DNA of 64,000 nucleotides. Source: Armatimonadota bacterium (lineage in GTDB: Bacteria > Sysuimicrobiota > Sysuimicrobiia > Sysuimicrobiales > Sysuimicrobiaceae). The notes beneath the pieces were generated by a model, which made no database searches, was not told the DNA's origin, and was given only the letters and a program-made list of their open reading frames with translations. The stretch is taken from the NCBI GenBank assembly GCA_031432545.1, contig JAVKGX010000006.1, forward strand, positions 28,569 to 92,568. The letters run 5' to 3'. Shown piece by piece: positions 18,421 through 27,271 of this stretch (position 1 is its first letter; each line of letters opens with the position of its first letter). The position numbers and the translations under genes are program-made.

Positions 18421-19212
18421 CTAGCCGCCGAAGCGGCCGGGCCGGTCCCGGCCGCCGGTCCCCCGCGTGAGCGCGCGGACCGTCTCGACGAGCATCTCGG
18501 CAAGGATCGCGAAGGTGGCTTCCCCTTCTTCGGCGGTCGCGTGTGCCGGCGATCCACAGTAGGCCCGGTCCAGGCCCATCGCCCGGAACTCGCGCACGCC
18601 GCGACCGATCGCCTCGACGAGGCTGACGGGTACGGCCGGCAGCGACCGCATCGTCTGCACGTCGACCAGATCCGGGCGTTCGGCGAGCACCAGCGACGTC
18701 TCGTACTGGCCTCCGTGGCAGGCACCGCTGCGGAACTCTTCGGTCAGTCGGCGCGCTCGGGCGCTGCGGGTCAGGTCGCAGAACCCGACGACGCAACCCG
18801 TGGTGGACTCGACCTCGTCCAGGGCTCGGTGGATCGTCCGTACGTGCTCGGGCTCGAAGTGGTTGTTGACGACGACGACGTACCGGAAGCCCTGCCCCAG
18901 CAGGGATGTGCAGATCCCCACGAGCACGCCGTGCAGCGTCTGCTCGGAAAACCCGACCGCACCGGAAAAGCCCGCCGCGTACCGTGTCACACCGTAGGGG
19001 ACGGGCGGCAACACCAACAGCCGTACGTCGGGATCGTCGGCGAGGCGATCGGCGGCGCGGCGGCACGTCCCCACGGAGATCAGCAGGTCGGTGGACAGCG
19101 GCGCGTGCGGCCCGTGCGGCTCGACCGCGCCGAGCGGGAGGAGCAAGACCGGCGCCCGCCCGCTACGCAGGAGCGCGTCGACGTCCGGCCAGCGCAGGTC
19201 GGCGAACTCCAT
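18421..19212 (-). CDS. Creatininase-family metal-dependent amidohydrolase
   Basis: A 263-residue hydrolase of the creatininase family. LLLPLGAVEPHGPHAPLSTD (metal ligands E, H, H and D), VVNNHFEPEH, and a GACHGGQYETSLVLAERPDLV segment carry the binuclear metal site. The family opens cyclic or linear amides. It sits between the monooxygenase/reductase and the tryptophan dioxygenase, on the opposite strand. No formylkynurenine formamidase is encoded nearby, so it could supply that step; this is speculation. A TACAAT hexamer six bases before the ATG suggests a leaderless message. Confidence 0.85.
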   Translation of the reverse strand: MEFADLRWPDVDALLRSGRAPVLLLPLGAVEPHGPHAPLSTDLLISVGTCRRAADRLADDPDVRLLVLPPVPYGVTRYAAGFSGAVGFSEQTLHGVLVGICTSLLGQGFRYVVVVNNHFEPEHVRTIHRALDEVESTTGCVVGFCDLTRSARARRLTEEFRSGACHGGQYETSLVLAERPDLVDVQTMRSLPAVPVSLVEAIGRGVREFRAMGLDRAYCGSPAHATAEEGEATFAILAEMLVETVRALTRGTGGRDRPGRFGG

Positions 19213-19218
19213 GTCCCG

Positions 19219-19224
19219 ATTGTA
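19219..19224 (-). promoter_or_regulatory. -10 hexamer of the creatininase-family gene (leaderless)
   Basis: The complement of 19219-19224 is TACAAT, which ends six bases before the ATG at 19212. Transcription would begin at or next to the start codon. No convincing -35 box and no Shine-Dalgarno sequence is visible. Confidence 0.45.
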
Positions 19225-19277
19225 GTCGAAGGCGGCGCAGGGGTCCGCCAAACCTGGCGATGGCGCGGGGGCGGGGG

Positions 19278-19283
19278 TACTAT
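19278..19283 (+). promoter_or_regulatory. -10-like hexamer upstream of tryptophan 2,3-dioxygenase
   Basis: TACTAT lies about 50 bases before the dioxygenase ATG, in the divergent gap with the creatininase-family gene. The -35 at 17-base spacing (TGGCGA) is a poor match. It is the only promoter-like hexamer I see there. Confidence 0.35.
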
Positions 19284-19332
19284 CGAGGAGCGAGGGCCCG
19301 CAGCGTCCGGACTCTCACGGGAGGCATCCGCC

Positions 19333-20154
19333 ATGCAGGCGCCGGCCAAGCCCCTTACGTACGGCAGGTACATCCGCACCGCAGAGCTGCTGCGTCTGCA
19401 GCAGCGCCTGAGCGACGCGCACGACGAGCTGCAGTTCATCGTCGTCCACCAGGTGTTCGAACTCTGGTTCCGGCTGATGATCTTCGAGCTCGAGAGCGTG
19501 CGGGGCGCGCTGGTGCGCGGCGACCTCCCGACCGCCGCCCGCCTGCTGCGGCGGGCCACGGAGATCGCCCGCGCGCTGCTCGTCGGGTTCGACGTCATCG
19601 AGACGATGCGCCCGTGGGACTTTCTGGAGTTCCGCTCGCAGCTCAAGCCCGCCAGCGGGTTCCAGAGCCGGCAGTTCCGCGAGATCGAGTTCCTGTCGGG
19701 AGCCAAGGACCCGCGCTACCTCGCAAGCTTCGAGCGGGAGCCCGAAGACCTGGCGGCGCTGCGGCGGCGGCTGGGAGAACCGACCGTCTGGGACGCGTTC
19801 ATCGAGTTGCTGCGCGGCCGCGGGCTTCCGACCGACGACGACGCGCAGATCCGTCAGACGCTCATCCGGATCCACAAGGATCCGTCGCTTGCGGATCTGT
19901 ACGAGCTGTCCGAAGCGATGATCGCCTACGACGAGATGTTCGCGCTGTGGCGGCGCCGCCACGTCCTGATGGTCGAGCGCATGATCGGAGCGCGTCCCGG
20001 GACCGGACAGGCCGACGTGCAGAAGACGATCGGCGAGCAGGCCTCCGACGAGCCGGCGTACTTCACCGGGGTCGGATACCTGCACGAGACCCTCTCGAAG
20101 AAGTTCTTCCCGCTGCTGTGGGAAACCAGGACGTTCGTGGAGCGTGACGCATGA
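19333..20154 (+). CDS. kynA: Tryptophan 2,3-dioxygenase
   Basis: A 273-residue heme dioxygenase that opens the indole ring of L-tryptophan to N-formylkynurenine. Family signatures are LTYGRYIRTAELLRLQ, DELQFIVVHQVFELWF with active-site H39, the RLL-to-GFDVIETMRPWDFLEFR segment, SGFQSRQFREIE, and RRHVLMVERMIG with probable heme ligand H210. It ends with GYLHETLSKKFFPLLWETRTFV. Length matches the bacterial family. ATG 19333 has GGGAGG nine bases upstream, and the stop overlaps the next start by four bases. Confidence 0.96.
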   Translation: MQAPAKPLTYGRYIRTAELLRLQQRLSDAHDELQFIVVHQVFELWFRLMIFELESVRGALVRGDLPTAARLLRRATEIARALLVGFDVIETMRPWDFLEFRSQLKPASGFQSRQFREIEFLSGAKDPRYLASFEREPEDLAALRRRLGEPTVWDAFIELLRGRGLPTDDDAQIRQTLIRIHKDPSLADLYELSEAMIAYDEMFALWRRRHVLMVERMIGARPGTGQADVQKTIGEQASDEPAYFTGVGYLHETLSKKFFPLLWETRTFVERDA

Positions 20155-21299
20155 CCGATTCCCTGCTGCGCTGGCGGAGCGAGTTCCCCATCCTCGCGCA
20201 CACCACCTATTTGGTGTCGCACTCGATGGGTGCGATGCCGCGTTCGGCGACCGACTGGCTGGCCCGCTACGGCAGGGAGTGGAGCGAGCAGGGCGTGGCG
20301 GCGTGGGAACGGTGGGAGCCCTACGTGCGCGAGCACGCAGACCGGATCGGCACGCTGATCGGTGCGCCTGCGGGCACCGTCGCGCTGCACCAGAACGTCT
20401 CGACCCTGTTCGGCATTTTGCTCAGCGGCCTCGTGCAGCCGGGCGGTCGCACGAAGGTGGTCGCCACCGACCTGAACTTCCCCACCCTGCTCTATGCCCT
20501 GCAGATGCACGAAGACCTGGGGCTGCGCCTCCACCGCATCCCCAGCCCCGACGGCATCACGATTCCCCTGGAAGCCTGGGAGGATGCGGTTGACGACCGG
20601 ACGCTGGCGGTGGTCGTCGACCACGGGATCTTCCGGTCGGGCGCCCTGCAGGACGTGGCAGCAATCACTCAGATCGCGCACCGCCACGGGGCGTGGTCGA
20701 TCGTGGACGCCTATCAGACCGTCGGCTGCGTGCCCGTGGATGTGCGGGCGTGGGGCGCGGACGCCGTACTGGGGGGTTCGCACAAGTGGCTGTGCGGAGG
20801 GCCCGGCGCCGCCTGGCTGTACGTGCAGTCGGACCGGTTGGCCTCCGTGCGGCCCCGGATGGTGGGATGGTTCAGCCACCGCGATCCGTTCGCATTCGAC
20901 CTGCGCATGGAGTTCGCCGCCGACGCCATGCGCTTTGCGACCGGCACGCCCGGGATCCCGGGCCTGTTCGCGGCGCGGGCCGGGCTGGAGATCGTGCTGG
21001 AAGTGGGTGCCGAGGCGATCCGGCAGAAGTCTGTGCGCTTCACCCAACGGATCATCGACCTGGCGGACGAGTACGGACTGCGCGTGAACACACCCCGCGA
21101 GGCATCAGCCAGGGGTGGCCTCGTCGTCGTCGACTTCCCCGGAGCCGAGGCGGCGACCCGGGAACTGGCGCGACGCAACGTCCTCGTCGACCACCGGCCC
21201 AGAGCCGGCATCCGCATCTCCGGACACTTCTACACCGCCGACGAGGAAATCGACCACGCGTTCGACGTGCTGCGGGAGTTCGCACGCCGCTCCGCGTGA
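20151..21299 (+). CDS. Kynureninase-like class V PLP-dependent enzyme
   Basis: A 382-residue aminotransferase-fold enzyme. The PLP lysine is K212 in GGSHKWLCGGPGAAWLYV, a pattern close to kynureninase (YKYLNGGPGAPAFLYV). VDAYQTVGCVPVDV carries the PLP-pyridine aspartate, and HQNVSTLFGILLSGL lies near the phosphate site. It is translationally coupled to the dioxygenase, which makes cleavage of kynurenine to anthranilate and alanine the best assignment. A general class V aminotransferase or cysteine-desulfurase-like role cannot be excluded from sequence alone. The 3' end faces trpB2. Confidence 0.85.
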   Translation: MTDSLLRWRSEFPILAHTTYLVSHSMGAMPRSATDWLARYGREWSEQGVAAWERWEPYVREHADRIGTLIGAPAGTVALHQNVSTLFGILLSGLVQPGGRTKVVATDLNFPTLLYALQMHEDLGLRLHRIPSPDGITIPLEAWEDAVDDRTLAVVVDHGIFRSGALQDVAAITQIAHRHGAWSIVDAYQTVGCVPVDVRAWGADAVLGGSHKWLCGGPGAAWLYVQSDRLASVRPRMVGWFSHRDPFAFDLRMEFAADAMRFATGTPGIPGLFAARAGLEIVLEVGAEAIRQKSVRFTQRIIDLADEYGLRVNTPREASARGGLVVVDFPGAEAATRELARRNVLVDHRPRAGIRISGHFYTADEEIDHAFDVLREFARRSA

Positions 21300-21302
21300 T
21301 TG

Positions 21303-21317
21303 CCCCGCCTGCCGGGG
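21303..21317. terminator. Possible short bidirectional hairpin between convergent genes
   Basis: CCCCG and CGGGG pair around a five-base loop in the 24-base gap between the kynureninase-like and trpB2 genes. There is no T tract on either strand, so function as an intrinsic terminator is doubtful. Confidence 0.3.
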
Positions 21318-21323
21318 AGCACT

Positions 21324-22688
21324 CTATGCGGGCTGGAGCGGAGCCAGCTCAGCCATCGCCCGGCGCACCTCCTCTTCCGGGTACTCGAAGTCCGGCAGCT
21401 TGCCCGCGAGGTACTGCTCGTACGCCGCCAGGTCGAAGTGTCCGTGCCCGCTGAGGTTGAACAGGATCGCCTTCGACTCGCCTGCCTCGCGGCACCGGAT
21501 TGCCTCGTCGACGACGTAGCGGATCGCGTGCGCCGGCTCGGGGCCGGCCACGATGCCTTCGGTCCGCGCGAACAGCATCGCGGCCTCGAAAACCGGGTTC
21601 TGGGGATAGGCGTACGCCTCGATCACGCCTCGGTCGTACAGCATGCACACCAGCGGTGCGTCCCCGTGGTAGCGCAGGCCACCCGCGTGGATGGGCGCGG
21701 GGACGAACGTGTGCCCCAGGGTGTACATCTTGACCAGCGGGGTGGTCTGCGCGGTGTCGCCGAAGTCGTAGAGGTAGGCGCCCTTGGTGAGCGTCGGGCA
21801 AGCCGTCGGTTCGACCGCGACGATGCGGGTCTGTCGGCCCGCCAACTTGTCGGCGACGAACGGAAAGGACAGGCCGGCGAAGTTGCTCCCCCCACCGATG
21901 CAGCCGACCACGACGTCCGGGTAGTCGTCGAAGAGTTCCATCTGCCGCCTGGCCTCCAGCCCGATGACGGTCTGGTGCATCAAGACGTGGTTGAGCACGC
22001 TGCCCAGCGAGTACTTCGCGTCGTCATGGGTGGCCGCGTCCTCGACCGCCTCGCTGATCGCGATCCCCAGGCTACCCGGAGACTGCGGGTCGCGCTCGAG
22101 GATCCCCCGGCCCGCGTGGGTGCGGGGGCTGGGGCTGGGCAGCACCTCCGCGCCCCAGGTCTCCATGAGGATGCGCCGGTAGGGTTTCTGCTCGTAGGAG
22201 ACGCGCACCATGTAGACGGTGCACTCCAGCCCGAACATCCGGCATGCCCACGCCAGCGCCGACCCCCACTGGCCGGCCCCGGTCTCGGTCGTGAGCCGGC
22301 GGGCGCCGCTGGCCTTGGCGTAGTAGGCTTGGGCGACCGCGGTGTTCGGCTTGTGGCTGCCGGGCGGGCTCACACCCTCGTACTTGTAGTAGATGCGGGC
22401 GGGCGTATCCAGCGCCTGCTCCAGCTGCCGCGCCCGGTATAGGGGCGTGGGTCGGTACAGGCCGTAGATGTCGCGCACGGGCTGTGGGATCTCCACCCAA
22501 CGCTCGGAGGACACCTCCTGCAGGATGATATCCATGGGGAACAGCGGCGCCAGGTCGTCGGGGCCCACCGGTTGCTTCGTCCCTGGGTGCAGCACCGGCG
22601 GAGGCGGACTGGGGAGGTCCGGAACGATGTTGTACCACGCGCGCGGAACCTCGCTTTGGGGCAGCACCACCCTCGTCACGTCTGCCAT
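21324..22688 (-). CDS. trpB2: Tryptophan synthase beta-like protein, TrpB2 type
   Basis: A 454-residue PLP enzyme. The lysine is K113 in [14 protein letters not shown], followed by [39 protein letters not shown] and the phosphate loop [10 protein letters not shown]. Length, the N-terminal extension and the SYEQKPYRR motif place it in TrpB2, which joins indole and serine (or O-phosphoserine) without tightly binding TrpA. No trpA is nearby. It lies tail-to-tail with the tryptophan-degrading genes, which is unusual for a synthetic enzyme. ATG 22688 follows a GGAGG site. Confidence 0.93.
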   Translation of the reverse strand: MADVTRVVLPQSEVPRAWYNIVPDLPSPPPPVLHPGTKQPVGPDDLAPLFPMDIILQEVSSERWVEIPQPVRDIYGLYRPTPLYRARQLEQALDTPARIYYKYEGVSPPGSHKPNTAVAQAYYAKASGARRLTTETGAGQWGSALAWACRMFGLECTVYMVRVSYEQKPYRRILMETWGAEVLPSPSPRTHAGRGILERDPQSPGSLGIAISEAVEDAATHDDAKYSLGSVLNHVLMHQTVIGLEARRQMELFDDYPDVVVGCIGGGSNFAGLSFPFVADKLAGRQTRIVAVEPTACPTLTKGAYLYDFGDTAQTTPLVKMYTLGHTFVPAPIHAGGLRYHGDAPLVCMLYDRGVIEAYAYPQNPVFEAAMLFARTEGIVAGPEPAHAIRYVVDEAIRCREAGESKAILFNLSGHGHFDLAAYEQYLAGKLPDFEYPEEEVRRAMAELAPLQPA

Positions 22689-22804
22689 GGCCGGCCTCCT
22701 GGGGGAAATGGGCAGTCCTTCTCCACGCGGCCGATCGAATCCTGGCCCGGTCCGCCGGCCGGACAGCCGGGCCGCAAGCGAGCCAGCCTGCGCCGGGCTG
22801 CGGG

Positions 22805-23227
22805 TCAGCCACCCGCCGAGGAGACCAGGCGGTCGAGGATCCGCAAGAGCTCGTCCTCGTCGCGGTACCGCCACAGCTCGACATGGGGGTTTCCGGCCAC
22901 GAGCGCCGAGACGTCCGCACCGGCCTCGCACAGGCACACGACCCGCTTGCCCAGCATCTGGGCGCGCATGATCTCCATCCCCACGCCGATCGAGGGAACG
23001 GTGACCTCCGCGATCACCACGTCGGCCTGTTCGATCCAGGCCATGTCGCCCTCGTAGATCGCCCGGTCGTTTTTGCGTGTGGCCCGCTCGTGTTCCAGGA
23101 CGTCCGCCCGCCCGACGTGCGCGGTCAGCACCTGGTGGCCGCGCTGCTGCAGCCACGAGACGATCCGCGCGTAGCGCGGCTGCAACCGCCGGCCACCTCG
23201 TATGGCCCCACAGAAGTACACGCGCAT
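22805..23227 (-). CDS. Nucleoside 2-deoxyribosyltransferase/DNPH1-like hydrolase
   Basis: A 140-residue Rossmann-like protein. It begins [13 protein letters not shown], a 2'-deoxynucleoside 5'-phosphate N-hydrolase signature, followed by [26 protein letters not shown] with the catalytic glutamate region. These enzymes cleave the N-glycosidic bond of deoxynucleotides. Length matches DNPH1 (about 150 residues). It lies between trpB2 and the glutaryl-CoA dehydrogenase in the same direction, 47 bases after the latter gene's stop. Substrate choice is not readable. Confidence 0.78.
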   Translation of the reverse strand: MRVYFCGAIRGGRRLQPRYARIVSWLQQRGHQVLTAHVGRADVLEHERATRKNDRAIYEGDMAWIEQADVVIAEVTVPSIGVGMEIMRAQMLGKRVVCLCEAGADVSALVAGNPHVELWRYRDEDELLRILDRLVSSAGG

Positions 23228-23274
23228 CGCAGCTGGGAATCGACGAGCCGCTGCCGTCGACCTCGATCCGTCGC

Positions 23275-24468
23275 TCAGAAGGCGTCGTGGCCCGTGATCT
23301 CGCGGCCGACGATCAGAGTGTGGATGTCGTATGTCCCCTCGTAGGTGTCGACGGACTCCAGGTTGGCGGCGTGGCGCATGGCGTGGTACTCGACCGTGAT
23401 GCCGTACCCGCCGAGGATCAAGCGGGCCTGTCGCGCCACCTCCAGGGCGGCGCGCACGTTGTGGCGCTTGGCCAGCGAGACCTGCGTGTAGCGCATCCGC
23501 CCGGCATCCTTGAGCTGGCCCAACCGGTGCGCGAGGAGCTGCGAGGCGGTGATGCGGGTGAGCATGTCCACCAGGCGCTCCTGGATGATCTGCGTCGCCG
23601 CGATCGGCCGGCCGAACGCGATCCGTTCCCCGGCGTAGGCCAGCGCCTCCTCGAAGCACGCCACCGCTGCCCCGATCGCGCCCCACGCGATCCCGTACCG
23701 CGCCTGGGTCAGGCACCCCAGGGCCTTGCCCAGGCCAACGCCCTCGGGCAGCGCGTGGTCGTCGGGAACTTCGACGTCTTCCAGCACCAGTTCGGAGGTC
23801 ACCGACGCGCGCATCGAAGCCTTCGTGTGGATTTCGTGGGCCGCAAAGCCCGGGGTGTCGGTCGGCACGATGAACCCGCGGACGGTGTCGGTCTCGTCCT
23901 TGGCCCACACGATGGCCACGTGCGCGATCGACCCGCTGGTGATCCACATCTTGGTGCCCGTGATCGCCCAGCCGCGCGACGTCTTGCGCGCACGCGTGTT
24001 CATCGCGGCGGGGTCGCTGCCGGCGGTCGGCTCGGTCAGGCCGAAGCACCCGATCAGCTCGCCCCGCGCCAGCCGCGGCAGGTAGTGGCGCCTTTGCTCT
24101 TCGCTGCCGTACGCGTAGATCGGGTACATGACGAGCGCACCCTGGACGCTGGCGAAGGACCGGATGCCGCTGTCCCCCCGCTCCAGTTCCTGCATCAGCA
24201 GCCCGTAGGCGATGTTGTCCAAGCCCGCGCACTCGTACTCCGCCGGCAGGTTCGCGCCGTACACCCCCAGCTCGCCGAGCCTGGGCACCAGTTCCATCGG
24301 GAAGATGCCGTCCAGCCACCAGCGCCCGATCCGCGGGATCACCTCGCGGTCGACGAACCGTCGGACGGTGTCGCGCGCCGCCCGCTGCACGTCCGTGAGC
24401 AGATCTTCCGTGACGTAGAAATCCGTCGGACTGACCTTGTTGACCGTGCCGACCTCCTGCACCGTCAC
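23275..24468 (-). CDS. gcdH: Glutaryl-CoA dehydrogenase
   Basis: A 397-residue decarboxylating acyl-CoA dehydrogenase. [17 protein letters not shown] and [17 protein letters not shown] bind flavin. The C-terminal [30 protein letters not shown] is diagnostic for glutaryl-CoA dehydrogenases and holds the catalytic glutamate of YEGT. It makes crotonyl-CoA from glutaryl-CoA, the common exit of lysine, tryptophan and aromatic CoA pathways. GTG 24468 overlaps the pmbA stop by four bases. The neighbouring tryptophan and aryl-CoA genes support a catabolic role. Confidence 0.93.
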   Translation of the reverse strand: MTVQEVGTVNKVSPTDFYVTEDLLTDVQRAARDTVRRFVDREVIPRIGRWWLDGIFPMELVPRLGELGVYGANLPAEYECAGLDNIAYGLLMQELERGDSGIRSFASVQGALVMYPIYAYGSEEQRRHYLPRLARGELIGCFGLTEPTAGSDPAAMNTRARKTSRGWAITGTKMWITSGSIAHVAIVWAKDETDTVRGFIVPTDTPGFAAHEIHTKASMRASVTSELVLEDVEVPDDHALPEGVGLGKALGCLTQARYGIAWGAIGAAVACFEEALAYAGERIAFGRPIAATQIIQERLVDMLTRITASQLLAHRLGQLKDAGRMRYTQVSLAKRHNVRAALEVARQARLILGGYGITVEYHAMRHAANLESVDTYEGTYDIHTLIVGREITGHDAF

Positions 24469-25781
24469 TCCCCTCCTGCGAACGACAGGTCGCCGACCTC
24501 GACCGTCGGAGCTCCGAACGCGGTACCGGCGAACCACCAGTCGAGGTCGGTGCCCACCGCGCCGACCCTCTCCAGCAACGCCAAAAAGTCCCCGGCGATG
24601 GCAAAGTCCTCCACCGCGTGGACGACCTCACCGCCGTCGACCCACAACCCCAGGCCCTGCACCGAGAACTCACCGGTGATGGGGTTGGCGCCGGCGTGGA
24701 CCCCCATCAGCTCGGTGACGACGACGCCGCGCTCCCGGCGCAGTCCGTCTGCCGGCTTCACGTAGAGGTTCGTCGGTGCCACTCCCAACACCCCTCGGTA
24801 GCCGCGCGAGGCGTGCCCCGTGTTCGGGTGTTCCAGCGCGTGGGCGGTCTGTGAGTTCGTGAGGTAGCTGCACAGGACGCCCCGCTCGACCAGGACCACC
24901 GGGCGGGCCGAAGTCCCCTCCGCGTCGAACGGCCGGCTGGCCAGACCCTCCGGCAGCGTGGGGTCGTCCACCAGGGTCACGAGCTCCGAGGCGATCCTCT
25001 CGCCCAGCCTGCCGACCAGTCGGCTCTTGCCCTCCACCACCGCCTTGCCGCTCCACAGGGGCCAGAACGCCCACAACAGCTGCGCAAAGGCCTTGGGCTC
25101 GAAGTAGGCGACGTAGCGCCCTGTCCTCAACGGCCGCGCGTCGAGCAGGCGCGCGGTGCGCTCCACCAGCCGCAGCGAGGTGCGGCCGGGATCCAGCGCG
25201 TCGAATCGCACCGACCAGTCCATGTCGGCGGACTGCTTTATGCTGTCGCCTTCCCGCATCACCACCGTCGCGCCGATTCCGGCCACGCCGGTGCGGTACC
25301 GGCCGGCCGCACCCTCGGTGGAGCCCAGGCTGACCTCGCGTTCGCGCTCGGTGTAGATCGCCGCCGGAACCCGGTGCGTGCGCGGATCGGCCCGCAGGCC
25401 CGCCTCCATGTCGAGGGTGGCCTGCTGCTTGCGCTCCATCGAAGCGTCAAAGCTTTGCCCCAGGCGACCCCATTCGCCCAGGTCGGTGCCCTCGGGCAGG
25501 AATCCGACGGCCTCGTGCTGCAGCGCGGCGTTCTCCTCGGCTTCCTGCAGCACCCAGTCCAGCGCCTCCGGGCTGAGGTGCTCGCTGTACGCGTACCCGA
25601 CGCGCTCGCGCACGACCACCCGGATGCCCACGCCCGCCTGCGTCGCGCGCGTGAGCTGTTCGAGCCTTCCGCCGTGGGCGCGCAGCGTGAGCTCCCGGTC
25701 CCGCAGCCCCAGGACTTCCGCCTGGATGCCCCTGCGCCGCGCGCGCTCGAGCACGTAGCGGCGGGCTTCGTCGAGCGTCAT
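24465..25781 (-). CDS. pmbA: TldE/PmbA-family metalloprotease partner
   Basis: A 438-residue PmbA/TldE protein, the partner that forms a heterodimeric peptide-degrading complex with TldD. It lacks the HExxxH motif, as expected for TldE. Features are VREGVGYAYS-like RERVGYAYSEHLSPEALDWVLQEAEE, GKSRLVGRLGERIASELVTLVDDPTLPEGLASRPFDAEGTSARP, and FAGTAFGAPTVEVGDLSFAG at the C-terminus. The start overlaps the tldD stop by four bases. The complex processes small modified peptides and some antitoxins; no peptide precursor is visible here. Confidence 0.93.
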   Translation of the reverse strand: MTLDEARRYVLERARRRGIQAEVLGLRDRELTLRAHGGRLEQLTRATQAGVGIRVVVRERVGYAYSEHLSPEALDWVLQEAEENAALQHEAVGFLPEGTDLGEWGRLGQSFDASMERKQQATLDMEAGLRADPRTHRVPAAIYTEREREVSLGSTEGAAGRYRTGVAGIGATVVMREGDSIKQSADMDWSVRFDALDPGRTSLRLVERTARLLDARPLRTGRYVAYFEPKAFAQLLWAFWPLWSGKAVVEGKSRLVGRLGERIASELVTLVDDPTLPEGLASRPFDAEGTSARPVVLVERGVLCSYLTNSQTAHALEHPNTGHASRGYRGVLGVAPTNLYVKPADGLRRERGVVVTELMGVHAGANPITGEFSVQGLGLWVDGGEVVHAVEDFAIAGDFLALLERVGAVGTDLDWWFAGTAFGAPTVEVGDLSFAGGE

Positions 25782-27175
25782 CGCGCCTCTCCGCCGACTA
25801 CGATCTCGGAGACGAGCAGGTGGGGTTGGCCCACCTCGACCGGAACCGCGCCCGACAGGCTCCCGCACATCCCCGGTGCGGTCTTTAGGTCAGAGGACAC
25901 CGCGACGACCCTCCGGATGGATTCCGGGCCCTTGCCCACGAGCATCGCCCCACGCACCGGCTCTTCCACGCGCCCCCGGCGGATGACGTAGCCTTCGCGC
26001 ACCGCGAAGTTGTACTCCCCCGATCCCGGCTTGACCTGCCCGCCGCCCATGTCCTTGGCGTACAGCCCGAACTCGATGCCCTCGAACAGCGCCTCGACCG
26101 GCGTGGTGCCGGGCGCGATGAACGTGTTGCGCATCCGCGATGTCGGCGCCACCGTGTAGTCCTGCCGCCGGCCCGACCCGGTCGGCGCGTACCCGGTCAC
26201 GAGCGCGCCCCAGCGGTCCACCATGTAGCTGCGGAGCACGCCGCTCTCGATCAGCACGGTGCGCTGCGTGGCCATGCCCTCGTCGTCGATCTCGCTGCTG
26301 CCCCAGCCGTGCGGCGTCGTGCCGTCATCGATGTACGTGACAACGGAACTGGCGACCTGTTCGCCGAGCCTGTCGGTCAGCACCGAAGCCTTCTTCGCGA
26401 CGGACGTCGTCTCCAGCAGGTGACCCAGCGCCTCGTGGAAGATCACCCCGCCGAAGGCGTTGCCGATCACCACGGGCATCGCCCCGGCCGGGGCCCGCTT
26501 GGCGCGCAGCAGCGTCATCGCCTGTTCGCCCGCCTTCCGGCCCACTTCGGCCGGGGGGCAACAATCGAACAGTTCCAAGCCGACGCTCAGACCCGGTGCG
26601 GCAAATCCGGTCTGCACGTCGCCGTTGCGCTGGGCGATCGTGGTCACAACGAGGCGGGTACGCACCCTCCGGTCCTCGGCCCAGCCACCCTCGGAGTTGC
26701 AGACCAGCACCTCCTGATCCCACTCCAGCAGCGAACACTCGACGTCGCGCACCTCGGGCGCCACGCGGGCGGCAGCGTCGGCTTCCCGCAGGCGTTCCAG
26801 GCGGTAGGACTTCGGATGCTCGTCGAACGGAACCGACGGGGCGTGCAGGCCGCGCGGCGCGTGGCGTCGGAAATCCAGCCCACCCCGGCCGCGGGCATCG
26901 ACCCGACCCGCCTCTCCCCGCAGGCGCGTGAGGTCCTCGGCCACCTCGAGCAGGCCCGGTGCGGTGAGGTCGTTCGTGTACGCGTAGACGACGTCAGTCC
27001 CGTAGAACAGCCGCAAACCCGCACCGTACTCGATCCCGCTGGTGGCCTCCTGGACGCCGCCGTTGAGGACGCGCATCGCGCGACGGCGCGACCGCTCGAC
27101 GTACAGCTCGGCGAAGTCGACCCCTCGGGCGCGCGCGAGCGTGAGGATATCGGAAACGAGCGCTTCGTCGAGCAC
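25778..27175 (-). CDS. tldD: TldD-family metalloprotease
   Basis: A 465-residue zinc peptidase, the catalytic half of TldD/TldE. The zinc motif is FHEALGHLLE, and the third ligand is probably the cysteine of APGMCGSLSGAVPVEVGQPHLLVSEIVVGG. VTYIDDGTTPHGWGSSEIDDEGMATQRTVLIE and TGYAPTGSGRRQDY are family signatures. GTG 27175 has GGGAGG four bases upstream. It is coupled to pmbA and, further on, to gcdH, which forms a three-gene leftward unit. It works in the cytoplasm. Confidence 0.95.
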   Translation of the reverse strand: MLDEALVSDILTLARARGVDFAELYVERSRRRAMRVLNGGVQEATSGIEYGAGLRLFYGTDVVYAYTNDLTAPGLLEVAEDLTRLRGEAGRVDARGRGGLDFRRHAPRGLHAPSVPFDEHPKSYRLERLREADAAARVAPEVRDVECSLLEWDQEVLVCNSEGGWAEDRRVRTRLVVTTIAQRNGDVQTGFAAPGLSVGLELFDCCPPAEVGRKAGEQAMTLLRAKRAPAGAMPVVIGNAFGGVIFHEALGHLLETTSVAKKASVLTDRLGEQVASSVVTYIDDGTTPHGWGSSEIDDEGMATQRTVLIESGVLRSYMVDRWGALVTGYAPTGSGRRQDYTVAPTSRMRNTFIAPGTTPVEALFEGIEFGLYAKDMGGGQVKPGSGEYNFAVREGYVIRRGRVEEPVRGAMLVGKGPESIRRVVAVSSDLKTAPGMCGSLSGAVPVEVGQPHLLVSEIVVGGEAR

Positions 27176-27271
27176 GATGCCTCCCTGGGTCGGTCGCGGG
27201 CGGCGGCAGCGAAGAGGATTCTCCGGGGCGTACGGAAATCCTGTCGTTGCGCTTCGCCGCGGCGATGCGGG

